Below, one piece after another: positions 31,673 to 64,000 of a stretch of 64,000 nucleotides of DNA (the first letter of the stretch is position 1; each line of letters begins with the position of its first letter). Origin of the DNA: Lamellibrachia satsuma (lineage: Eukaryota; Annelida; Polychaeta; Sabellida; Siboglinidae). Made by a program: the position numbers and the translations under genes. The stretch covers positions 2,602,501-2,666,500 of the forward strand of contig BSQZ01000080.1 of the NCBI GenBank assembly GCA_033239005.1. Reading direction: 5' to 3'. The notes under the pieces were generated by a model. That model had not been told where the DNA came from. It saw only the letters and a program-made list of their open reading frames with translations, and did no database searches.

Positions 31673-34054
31673 ACAAGGCAGGGCAACTCAGAACGACTGC
31701 GAGTGAACAAGGACTATATAAGGCCAGCCAAGGCAGGGCAACTCAGAACGACTGCGAGTGAACAAGGACTGTATAAGGCCAGCCAAGGCAGGGCAACTCA
31801 GAACGACTGCGAGTGTACAAGGACCGTATAAGGCCAGCCAAGGCAGGGCAACTCAGAACGACTGCGAGTGAACAAGGACTGTATAAGGCCAGCCAAGGCA
31901 GGGCAACTCAGAACGACTGCGAGTGAACAAGGACTGTATAAGGCCAGCCAAGGCAGGGCAACTCAGAACGACTGCGAGTGTACAAGGACTGTATAAGGCC
32001 AGCCAAGGCAGGGCAACTCAGAACGACTGCGAGTGAACAAGGACTGTATAAGGCCAGCCAAGGCAGGGCAACTCAGAACGACTGCGAGTGTACATGGACT
32101 GTATAAGGCCAGCCAAGGCAGGGCAACTCAGAACGACTGCGAGTGTACGTGGACTGTATAAGGCCAGCCAAGGCAGGGGCAACTCAGAACGACTGCGAGT
32201 GTACAAGGACTGCCAAGGCAGGGCAACTCAGAGCGACTGCGAGTGTACAAGGACTGTATAAGGCCAGCCAAGGCAGGGCAACTCAGAACGACTGCGAGTG
32301 TACATGGACTGTATAAGGCCAGCCAAGGCAGGGGCAACTCAGAACGACTGCGAGTGTACATGGACTGTATAAGGCCAGCCAAGGCAGGGCAACTCAGAAC
32401 GACTGCGAGTGTACATGGACTGTATAAGGCCAGCCAAGGCTGGGCAACTCAGAACGACTGCGAGTGTACATGGACTGTATAAGGCCAGCCAAGGCAGGGC
32501 AACTCAGAACGACTGCGAGTGTACATGGACTGTATAAGGCCAGCCAAGGCAGGGCAACTCAGAACGACTGCGAGTGTACATGGACTGTATAAGGCCAGCC
32601 AAGGCAGGGCAACTCAGAACGATTGCGAGTGTACATGGACTGTATAAGGCCAGCCAAGGCAGGGGCAACTCAGAACGACTGCGAGTGTACATGGACTGTA
32701 TAAGGCCAGCCAAGGCAGGGCAACTCAGAACGACTGCGAGTGTACATGGACTGTAAAAGGCCAGCCAAGGCAGGGCAACTCAGAGCGACTGCGAGTGTAC
32801 ATGGACTGTATAAGGCCAGCCAAGGCAGGGGCAACTCAGAACGACTGCGAGTGTACATGGACTGTATAAGGCCAGCCAAGGCAGGGCAACTCAGAATGAC
32901 TGCGAGTGTACATGGACTGTATAAGGCCAGCCAAGGCAGGGCAACTCAGAACGACTGCGAGTGAACAAGGACTGTATAAGGCCAGCCAAGGCAGGGCAAC
33001 TCAGAACGACTGCGAGTGAACAAGGACTGTATAAGGCCAGCCAAGGCAGGGCAACTCAGAACGACTGCGAGTGTACAAGGACTGTATAAGGCCAGCCAAG
33101 GCAGGGCAACTCAGAGCGACTGCGAGTGAACAAGGACTGTATAAGGCCAGCCAAGGCAGGGCAACTCAGAACGACTGCGAGTGTACATGGACTGTATAAG
33201 GCCAGCCAAGGCAGGGCAACTCAGAACGACTGCGAGTGTACGTGGACTGTATAAGGCCAGCCAAGGCAGGGGCAACTCAGAACGACTGCGAGTGTACAAG
33301 GACTGCCAAGGCAGGGCAACTCAGAACGACTGCGAGTGTACAAGGACTGTATAAGGCCAGCCAAGGCAGGGCAACTCAGAACGACTGCGAGTGTACATGG
33401 ACTGTATAAGGCCAGCCAAGGCAGGGGCAACTCAGAACGACTGCGAGTGTACATGGACTGTATAAGGCCAGCCAAGGCAGGGCAACTCAGAACGACTGCG
33501 AGTGTACATGGACTGTATAAGGCCAGCCAAGGCAGGGGCAACTCAGAACGACTGCGAGTGTACATGGACTGTATAAGGCCAGCCAAGGCAGGGCAACTCA
33601 GAACGACTGCGAGTGTACATGGACTGTATAAGGCCAGCCAAGGCAGGGCAACTCAGAACGACTGCGAGTGTACATGGACTGTATAAGGCCAGCCAAGGCA
33701 GGGCAACTCAGAACGATTGCGAGTGTACATGGACTGTATAAGGCCAGCCAAGGCAGGGGCAACTCAGAACGACTGCGAGTGTACATGGACTGTATAAGGC
33801 CAGCCAAGGCAGGGCAACTCAGAACGACTGCGAGTGTACATGGACTGTAAAAGGCCAGCCAAGGCAGGGCAACTCAGAACGACTGCGAGTGTACATGGAC
33901 TGTATAAGGCCAGCCAAGGCAGGGGCAACTCAGAACGACTGCGAGTGTACATGGACTGTATAAGGCCAGCCAAGGCAGGGCAACTCAGAATGACTGCGAG
34001 TGTACATGGACTGTATAAGGCCAGCCAAGGCAGGGCAACTCAGAACGAGTGAAG
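31673..34054. repeat. 55-bp minisatellite with about 1,094-bp higher-order repeat
   Basis: About 43 units contain gtataaggccagccaaggca and gggcaactcagaacgactgc. Rare variants recur at a fixed distance: gactgcc deletion at 32208 and 33301; gattgc at 32621 and 33715; ctgtaaaagg at 32751 and 33845; tcagaatgac at 32891 and 33985. This shows a block duplication of about 1,094 bp. Confidence 0.95.
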
Positions 34055-37000
34055 CCAACATGTTAGGACCGACGAGTGCGTGTGCGCCTACACGGCAGCA
34101 CCAAAAACATTCTCGGCTTTAGTGTAATTAATGTTAAGTTTTAAGGCACTATCATATGCCAATTTTAGCAAACTGCTCTATGAACATACAGTGATCGCGG
34201 AGAAGATAAAAGTTTCAGAATTTACGAAGGAAATCGCTCAATTTCGAACACTTTGACCAAGCTACAGGTGGCACAAACAGTAGCAGACGATTCAGTCAAG
34301 CATGACGGCCGCACTGCAATATTCAGCGAAGGCTCTCTACCAGTTGGCCGGCTTTGTGTCAGGAAAACCAGTCAGCAGTTCATTGTGGAAAGCTCTGACA
34401 ATGAACGGCATTTCCTGCACGCAGCCAACCAGAAGAGGTCAACGAGGGGGAACAATGCTACGCAGACCCATTCAAGTGGTATTGTCTGGCTTCAGGCCCG
34501 TTCAATGCGTTAACACCACAGCCGACAAGGTGAGACATTGCAATGACAATTGTGTCAATCTGAACAATATGACACATACACAGGCGGGCCACACACGCGC
34601 CCTAGGGAGCAACATGCAACATGACGTTCACGTTAGCAGAAATGGGGCTAATTACAACAACCTCATCAACGTACACTCGAACAAGTGGGATCTACCAACC
34701 ATCATCAATACTAACATTCGGGGTGCCTTGGCAAGCAAAATCGATGAAATCAAAGTAATTAAAGATAACTACGGAGTGGACGTCCTAGCAGTCACTGAGA
34801 CATGGTGTACCAGCAGAATACCAGACGGCTCGCTCAGGTTACCCGGTTTCAACCTCTACAGGAGGGACAGGCAAGATGGCCGTCAACATGGAGGGATTGT
34901 TTGCTATGTACGAGATATAATCCCGACTAAGCAATGGACAGAACTAAACCAACCAGAACTAGAAACTATGTGGATGACGATACGTCCACCAAAGATGCCT
35001 CGCAACCACCCGCAGATAACAATCTGCACAGTGTACCACCCTCCCGGGGCAGACGATTGGACATTGCTAAACCACATTGACCAATCTGTTGACTATGTAC
35101 GCCGTCACCATCCATATACTGGAGTCATCATAATGGGCGACCTTAACAAGTTGAGAGATTCTCACTTGAAAAGAAATCACAACCTAAAACAAATTGTTGA
35201 CATACCAACACGAGGAACTGCGACACTGGACAAAATCTATACAAACCTAACGGACTTATACCACTGTCCAGTAGTCATAGCACCGATTGGCCTATCGGAT
35301 CACATGGTGGTAATATGCACTCCATCAACGTCCACGAAATATACAGAACCAGTCGTTTCAAAGACGTCTTCGCGCAGTTGCAGGCCTGATGATCGAGCCC
35401 GTTTTGCAGCAGCGCTCAACCTCATCTCGTGGGAAACCTTATTCCACCTACCAAGCTGCGAACAACAACTGCAGTTTTTCAATTCTACAATCAAAACTTT
35501 ACTCGACATGCATCTCCCTGAACGAAAAATCAGAAGATGTTCCAGCGACAGACCTTGGATAGATGACAGTTTCCGCTATCTAATACGTCGCCGCCAGATC
35601 GCGCTTCTTTCCGAGAACCAACCATTGTACAGGCATTACAGAAATAAAGTTAATCGTGCCAGAAAGTCTTTGCAACGAAAGTATTACCAAAGAAAAATCA
35701 AATCACTTGAGAACGAACATCCGAAACGATGGTGGAATAGCGTGAAAGAACTTGTAGGGGTAAAGGTCAACTGTGACAATCTACAAGGTCTTGCTAACAC
35801 ACACTGTTCAGGAAACTTCAGTATTCTAGCAAACGAAATAAGTGATTTCTTTGAGTCTGTGACCAAAGATTTCCCACCACTTTTACCCGTTGATGAGTTC
35901 TTACCTCCGGGAGCCGAAACGACGGTCCCAGATGCCTACATCATCAACGTCGATGAAGTAGTCATATCACTATCACGAATTAAAACACACAAAGCAACCG
36001 GCCCTGACGAGATACCCAACTGGATCTTACATGACTACGCCGCCATCCTCGCTCCTCCCGTCTGTGCGATATTCAACAGCAGCCTACGGGAAGGAACCGT
36101 GCCTGCCCTGTGGAAATGCGCTGACGTCCGACCAGTGCCTAAAATTCGACCACCAGCGCGAATTGAGAAAGACCTGCGCCCGATATCTCTCACGCCAGTT
36201 TTATCGAAGTGCTTGGAGAAATTCATGTGCACGTGGATAATGGACATTACCATGGACCAGATTGATCCTCAGCAATATGGATCAATCAAAGGACCATCAA
36301 CCGTACACGCACTGGTCGAGCTTGTTCACAAGTGGAAATACGCGGTCGAGACCCCTGGAACCATAGTACGAATACTTCTCGTCGATTTCAGCAAAGCGTT
36401 TGACCGAGTCGACCATCACATTTTAATGACGAAATGTGCATCTCTTGGACTTCCAACTTTTATTACCAAATGGCTGACATCCTTCCTGTGTCAACGCAAA
36501 CAGAGGGTAAAGATCGGGAGTGTGAAATCGGAGTACACCAGTGTCAACGCAGGTGTCCCACAAGGCACAATATTTGGACCAATCGGCTTCCTACACCATA
36601 TTAATGATCTGCAAACAGTATGCGAACATATAAAATATGTCGACGATTGCACAATATGGGAAGCTTCTTCATCCTCCGGAATGGACAGCTCACTCCAAGT
36701 AGCGGCAGACGAAGTCGGGCAATGGACAGCGAGTAATAAAATGGCGCTGAACTACGACAAGACGAAAGAACTGCGGATATGCTTCAAGAAATCAACTCCG
36801 GACATCGCACTGCTAACCATCGACGGTAGACCAATCCAACAAGTTAACAGCACTCGTCTACTAGGTGTGACTCTATCTGAAGACCTGAAGTGGCAATCAC
36901 ACATAGACGAAATCACTACAAAAGCATCGCAACGTCTATACTTCATCATCCTTCTCAAAAGAGCCGGCATTGACCCTCACCATCTCATCAACATATACAC

Positions 37001-37650
37001 TTCAATCGTCCGATCGGTATTGGAGTACGCATGCCAAGTGTGGCACACGAGCCTTACAAAAAAGCAAACAAGACAGATAGAATACATCCAGAGACGGGCA
37101 ATGCGGATCATCTTCCAAGATAAGTCGTACACCGAAGCCATCACCGCAGCCAATCTACCAAAGCTGTCAGACCGGAGGGAGAAGTTGTGTAGAACGCTAT
37201 TCTTAAGCATGCAACAATCTACACATAAATTACACCATCTTTTGCCTCCCCTCCGGGAAACTCCGTATACAACTCGAAACACGAGGACTTACTGTGTGCC
37301 GCGTTGCAGAACTGCAAGATTTCAGAACTCTTTTATACCATATGCTTTAAGACACTGGCAGTAATTATGAACTGATTTATAAATTAGTTACTTTTTACAT
37401 AATAGTAGTAGGCCATATAATTTATTCTACTATAGTATTGCCTGTTTTAAGTTTTAATTTATGATTATGTCCTTCATATTTACATTGTTAATATACAAAC
37501 ATAACTTTAAACATGATGTACGTGCACCTTTTAAGTTTTTATATTTAAAGTCATATTTTTGTCTTAATTAATTTATTATCATTGGTTGTTTTACTGTGCC
37601 AATTGTATAATTCAACTGCTATAGTTGCCATTTTAATAAAATTATTAAAG
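34055..37650 (+). mobile_element. apparently intact non-LTR retrotransposon (CR1/Jockey type)
   Basis: One long ORF (34302-37364) carries endonuclease and reverse transcriptase. A 5' UTR of about 250 bp starts where the 55-bp array ends. An AT-rich 3' UTR probably ends near 37650, just after an aataaa at about 37636. Neither end was fixed by a target duplication. Confidence 0.8.
34302..37364 (+). CDS. LINE endonuclease/reverse transcriptase polyprotein
   Basis: The product has 1,020 residues and no stops. The N-terminal 125 residues are not recognised. An apurinic-type endonuclease follows (about 130-350): LPTIINTNIRGALASKIDEI with the metal-site Asn, VLAVTETW with the catalytic Glu, GDLN with Asp280, and LSDHMVV with His334. 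The reverse transcriptase (about 560-840) has KATGPDEIPNWIL, LVDFSKAFDRVDH with Asp695, GVPQGTIFGPIGFLHHINDL and IKYVDDCTIW (YVDD at 36636-36647). The C-terminal tail includes QIEYIQRRAMRIIF. All catalytic residues I can check are present, so the protein may still be active. The clade is inferred from overall layout: CR1/L2/Jockey group. Another ATG could be the true start. Confidence 0.92.
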   Translation: MTAALQYSAKALYQLAGFVSGKPVSSSLWKALTMNGISCTQPTRRGQRGGTMLRRPIQVVLSGFRPVQCVNTTADKVRHCNDNCVNLNNMTHTQAGHTRALGSNMQHDVHVSRNGANYNNLINVHSNKWDLPTIINTNIRGALASKIDEIKVIKDNYGVDVLAVTETWCTSRIPDGSLRLPGFNLYRRDRQDGRQHGGIVCYVRDIIPTKQWTELNQPELETMWMTIRPPKMPRNHPQITICTVYHPPGADDWTLLNHIDQSVDYVRRHHPYTGVIIMGDLNKLRDSHLKRNHNLKQIVDIPTRGTATLDKIYTNLTDLYHCPVVIAPIGLSDHMVVICTPSTSTKYTEPVVSKTSSRSCRPDDRARFAAALNLISWETLFHLPSCEQQLQFFNSTIKTLLDMHLPERKIRRCSSDRPWIDDSFRYLIRRRQIALLSENQPLYRHYRNKVNRARKSLQRKYYQRKIKSLENEHPKRWWNSVKELVGVKVNCDNLQGLANTHCSGNFSILANEISDFFESVTKDFPPLLPVDEFLPPGAETTVPDAYIINVDEVVISLSRIKTHKATGPDEIPNWILHDYAAILAPPVCAIFNSSLREGTVPALWKCADVRPVPKIRPPARIEKDLRPISLTPVLSKCLEKFMCTWIMDITMDQIDPQQYGSIKGPSTVHALVELVHKWKYAVETPGTIVRILLVDFSKAFDRVDHHILMTKCASLGLPTFITKWLTSFLCQRKQRVKIGSVKSEYTSVNAGVPQGTIFGPIGFLHHINDLQTVCEHIKYVDDCTIWEASSSSGMDSSLQVAADEVGQWTASNKMALNYDKTKELRICFKKSTPDIALLTIDGRPIQQVNSTRLLGVTLSEDLKWQSHIDEITTKASQRLYFIILLKRAGIDPHHLINIYTSIVRSVLEYACQVWHTSLTKKQTRQIEYIQRRAMRIIFQDKSYTEAITAANLPKLSDRREKLCRTLFLSMQQSTHKLHHLLPPLRETPYTTRNTRTYCVPRCRTARFQNSFIPYALRHWQ

Positions 37651-38085
37651 ATAGTCTCCCAATTTATCAGTTTGAAATATCAACGTTTTTGTTAAGATAT
37701 ATCCCCAAGTGAATATCGTGCCCCTATTAGACACTAGATTACAGTTTCTCATAATTCATACATGCATTCACAAAGCCATTGGCAAGATTCGCACGATCAG
37801 GTTGGTGGCGCTATCAGTGTAGGTAAATCAATTAAAAAGGAACTATTGAAGACATGTCCTAGCATCTGATATAGGGTTGTGTGTTAGTTGCCATTTTCAG
37901 TATTAGAATTCGCCATAAACATGTTTACTTCTAAACAGCGCTTCTATTTCTATTCGACTTTATTAATTAACATTAACATTGTTTATGTAGTGTAACCTCT
38001 GATGAACTGTCGAAGTTGATTCCATCTGTGCGTTATTTACGCAAAAAAAAACAACTGTAAAAGTGTGCCACTTTAACCAGACCTA

Positions 38086-38450
38086 GGGTCAATTACATTT
38101 GAATTTGAATTGAAATGCCAATTCAAATTCCTGAATTTTTATTGATGTTTTGTTTTTAAAAGTAATTGGTAACTGATTAAAATGTAATTGGTATTTTCAA
38201 TTACACCATGTAATTTTTTTAACTCAAATTATTCACTACAAATAATCAATAAAACATAACATGTTGCGTTTATCATATTTGTTTGCCATTATGTACCATA
38301 ATATGCAGAAATTAAAATAAAACAGCTGTAAAAATAGATGTTATTTTTTACTTCGGTATGGAATTGATAACTGGAATTTTGTGATTTGAATTAGTATTTT
38401 TGAGGAGGAATTGGAATGTGTAATTGGAATTGATATATGTAACTGACCCC
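38086..38450. mobile_element. MITE-like element with inverted ends
   Basis: The left end gggtcaattacatttgaatt pairs with the right end, which reads aattgatatatgtaactgac then ccc. The 365-bp body is rich in aattgg/aattcaaatt motifs and has no coding capacity. No clear target duplication was seen. Confidence 0.5.
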
Positions 38451-38824
38451 ATGTCTGCCTGTAGCAACCAGCCCTGGTCTCAGCTACCTTACAAATGACC
38501 ACGGCTTGGACTCACTGGTATCTCACTCCAGCCCTGGTCTCCCCTACATTATAAATGACCATGGCTTGGACTCATGTTCAGTGATGTGTCAATCTTGTTC
38601 ACCACAATGTCATTACCTACCCTATCTCTGGGAAGACATGCTGGGTTAGACTCACACAAACTGTGTCGATATTAAACTGATAACTTTAAATGCCATGTCA
38701 AGTTTTGGGTATGTTCTAACTGAATTACGTAGTATCTTAACTAGCTACAACAATGATCCAAACCAGCCCTACTCTAAATCTCTGTGTGCTTTCAGATTTA
38801 AATTGATTATTTACATGTGAAATA

Positions 38825-38962
38825 AAACAATGTAATGGTCACACTGTAAAACAATGTAATGGTCACATTGTAAAAATATGATCATACTGTAAAACAATGT
38901 AATGGCCATATTGAAAAACAATGTAATGGTCACACTGTAAAACAGTGTAATGGTCACACTGC
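38825..38962. repeat. 26-bp degenerate tandem repeat
   Basis: Five to six units of aaacaatgtaatggtcacac-type sequence. Confidence 0.85.
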
Positions 38963-39463
38963 ACGGATTACTTAAATGTTATTATTAACCACACATCCCT
39001 ACATTATTCCTGTGAACTACGACCCGATACAATTAGAAGGCATAAAGTAATGTTACTAAACAAACAAACCGGAACAAATCATCTGGTTATTGTATCAATG
39101 TCACTGCATTTAAAAACAGAATTGGCAGATGTTTGATAAAGGCAGGCCGCACATAGATGACAGAATATTGGACTCTGAGAATTTCTTGCTTTGGGTTGTA
39201 ACTTAGTAAATCATGTTAAAATTTAATACGATACCTACAGTAATATCAAAGGTTATATATATCCTACTAAGTGCCCCCCACCCTCCCCGTCCGTGATGGC
39301 AAGTGAAAACACTGGAGACAAAACCAACACTCCCATACGATCAGTATTCACCACAGATCTTTTTCCTAAGTGCGCAATTCAGTCATTTCAAAATAGCAAT
39401 CATAACAAACCTCTGAAAACGTCTTGATTTCAAACGTTTAATTTTGGTGGTTACACCCACCAC

Positions 39464-39469
39464 TTTATT
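39464..39469 (-). terminator. candidate MTHFD1 poly(A) signal AATAAA
   Basis: AATAAA on the minus strand about 445 bp past the stop codon. A nearer candidate is at 39705-39710. Which is used cannot be told from sequence. Confidence 0.45.
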
Positions 39470-39704
39470 CAGAATTACATTAGGCCTGATAGAATATACT
39501 GGTAATTAACACCATTAACAACTTACCAGACTAATCTGTCTGTTGCTTGCTCTATTTGAATAGCCAATACCTGAGCAAAGATTGAACGTTATTTGACCAT
39601 AAAAAAAAACAATTTGCCAGGTAGCCATGTACAACCTACTTGTTCCGTTCATGCACACAGCATTACTATATGAGCAACTGGTAGTCACTGTACATAACAC
39701 CTTG

Positions 39705-39710
39705 TTTATT
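39705..39710 (-). terminator. alternative MTHFD1 poly(A) signal AATAAA
   Basis: AATAAA on the minus strand about 200 bp past the stop codon. Confidence 0.4.
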
Positions 39711-39911
39711 GCTGCAACTATTATTATTCTTGCCATTTGTCTAAATCTTGATAGACTGTTTGTCAATTTTTCCACACTTGCCCTTTCACATCCCAACTGT
39801 GACGGCCTCCACTGTATCCAACATCCCTTTCCCTCCTGCCTGGTTGATGGGGACTTGGGTTGATGTCCCGGCTCATGGCTTTGTTGATAGATACGTCCGT
39901 TGATAGATACG

Positions 39912-63364
<23,453 letters not shown>

Positions 63365-64000
63365 CTGAAAGTGCATCAAACATCCACAGTCCATAACATT
63401 TTCTAACATCTTTAGAACTGCATGATTGATATAATTTTGGCAAGACATAGAGGAATATGTTTGTCATGATGTTAAGTTATACTTGAATATTTAAATGTTT
63501 GTTCAATTCAATATCTTAATTTGAGTTTTTAGATTAAACTTATACAACATGCACAAACGGGCATCAATAATTCATAATTAAACAAGCAATAAATATTTCA
63601 CAAATAATAATAAAACAATTGCAACTTAGTCTTTTTTCTGCCAATTTTTTTATGGCAACAAACAAAATGCATAATACTCTTTTTGATTTTTTTTTAAAAA
63701 GAAATGGATATTTTACTATATATGTTATGTTATTATAATGCTGTCAAAACCATCATTGCCTTACTTTAACGCTAAAATTCACAAGATGATTTTTAAAATA
63801 TATTATTTTAAATGCAACATTTGTTGACATATTTTATACCCACAATTTTGCACAAAACAAAACATCCTCTTGTAGCTTTTTAGAGAATATATGTATGTGA
63901 ACACAACAATATATGTATGTGAACACAACAATGTATGTATGTGAACACAACAATGTATGTATGTGAACACAACAATGTATATATGTTACAGTCAATCTGC
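63365..64000. other. MTHFD1 intron, right edge
   Basis: AT-rich intron. A short tandem repeat of atgtatgtgaacacaacaat type lies at 63890-63985. No further MTHFD1 exon was found here. Confidence 0.6.

Larger units (their letters stand above)
37651..39463. other. intergenic between LINE and MTHFD1
   Basis: AT-rich. It holds the MITE-like element at 38086-38450, a duplicated segment of about 65 bp around 38468-38580 (ccagccctggtctc, aaatgaccacggcttggact), and a 26-bp repeat at 38825-38960. No gene was recognised. Confidence 0.5.

Overview
This window is animal nuclear DNA. It has split genes with GT-AG introns, several families of non-LTR retrotransposons and DNA transposons, TTAGGG-type repeats and very many minisatellites. 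A marine invertebrate such as a lancelet would fit the mix of CR1-like LINEs, Polinton/Maverick, hAT and Mutator-like elements, but that is inference and no species is claimed. The only confident conserved host gene is the 3' three-quarters of MTHFD1 (trifunctional C1-tetrahydrofolate synthase) on the minus strand. Sixteen phase-consistent exons run from 63364 down to the stop codon at 39912, and the first exons lie beyond the right edge.

Layout. 1-600: 3' end of a CR1-like LINE. About 870-2130: hAT transposase remnant. 2578-12563: a 10 kb Polinton/Maverick-like element with about 1.8 kb terminal inverted repeats, 5'-AGT ends and a near-perfect 6-bp target duplication. It carries a broken protein-primed-type DNA polymerase, an RPA1-like single-strand DNA-binding protein gene, an unassigned ORF, duplicated promoter modules and several minisatellites. 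12.57-19.3 kb: dispersed repeats, an RTE-type LINE tail and the 27-bp and 39-bp minisatellites. 19.62-22.24 kb: a candidate TIR-bounded element filled by a 36-bp satellite. 22.9-28.7 kb: CR1 copies with (TA)n palindromes, a second hAT copy split by a LINE, and a lone Polinton terminus. 29.7-34.05 kb: 39-bp and 55-bp minisatellites. 34.05-37.65 kb: an apparently intact LINE with a 1,020-codon endonuclease/reverse transcriptase ORF. 37.65-39.9 kb: intergenic DNA with a small MITE-like element.

39.9-63.4 kb is MTHFD1. Its introns hold at least nine minisatellites, a decayed LINE, and a same-strand Mutator-like transposase gene (45.88-48.45 kb) with its own intron. The largest intron begins with a 4 kb, 33-bp tandem array that starts at the real 5' splice site and repeats donor-like GTAAGT and acceptor-like TTTCAG motifs more than a hundred times. 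Most long open frames in the window are by-products of tandem repeats whose period is a multiple of three; they are not called as genes.
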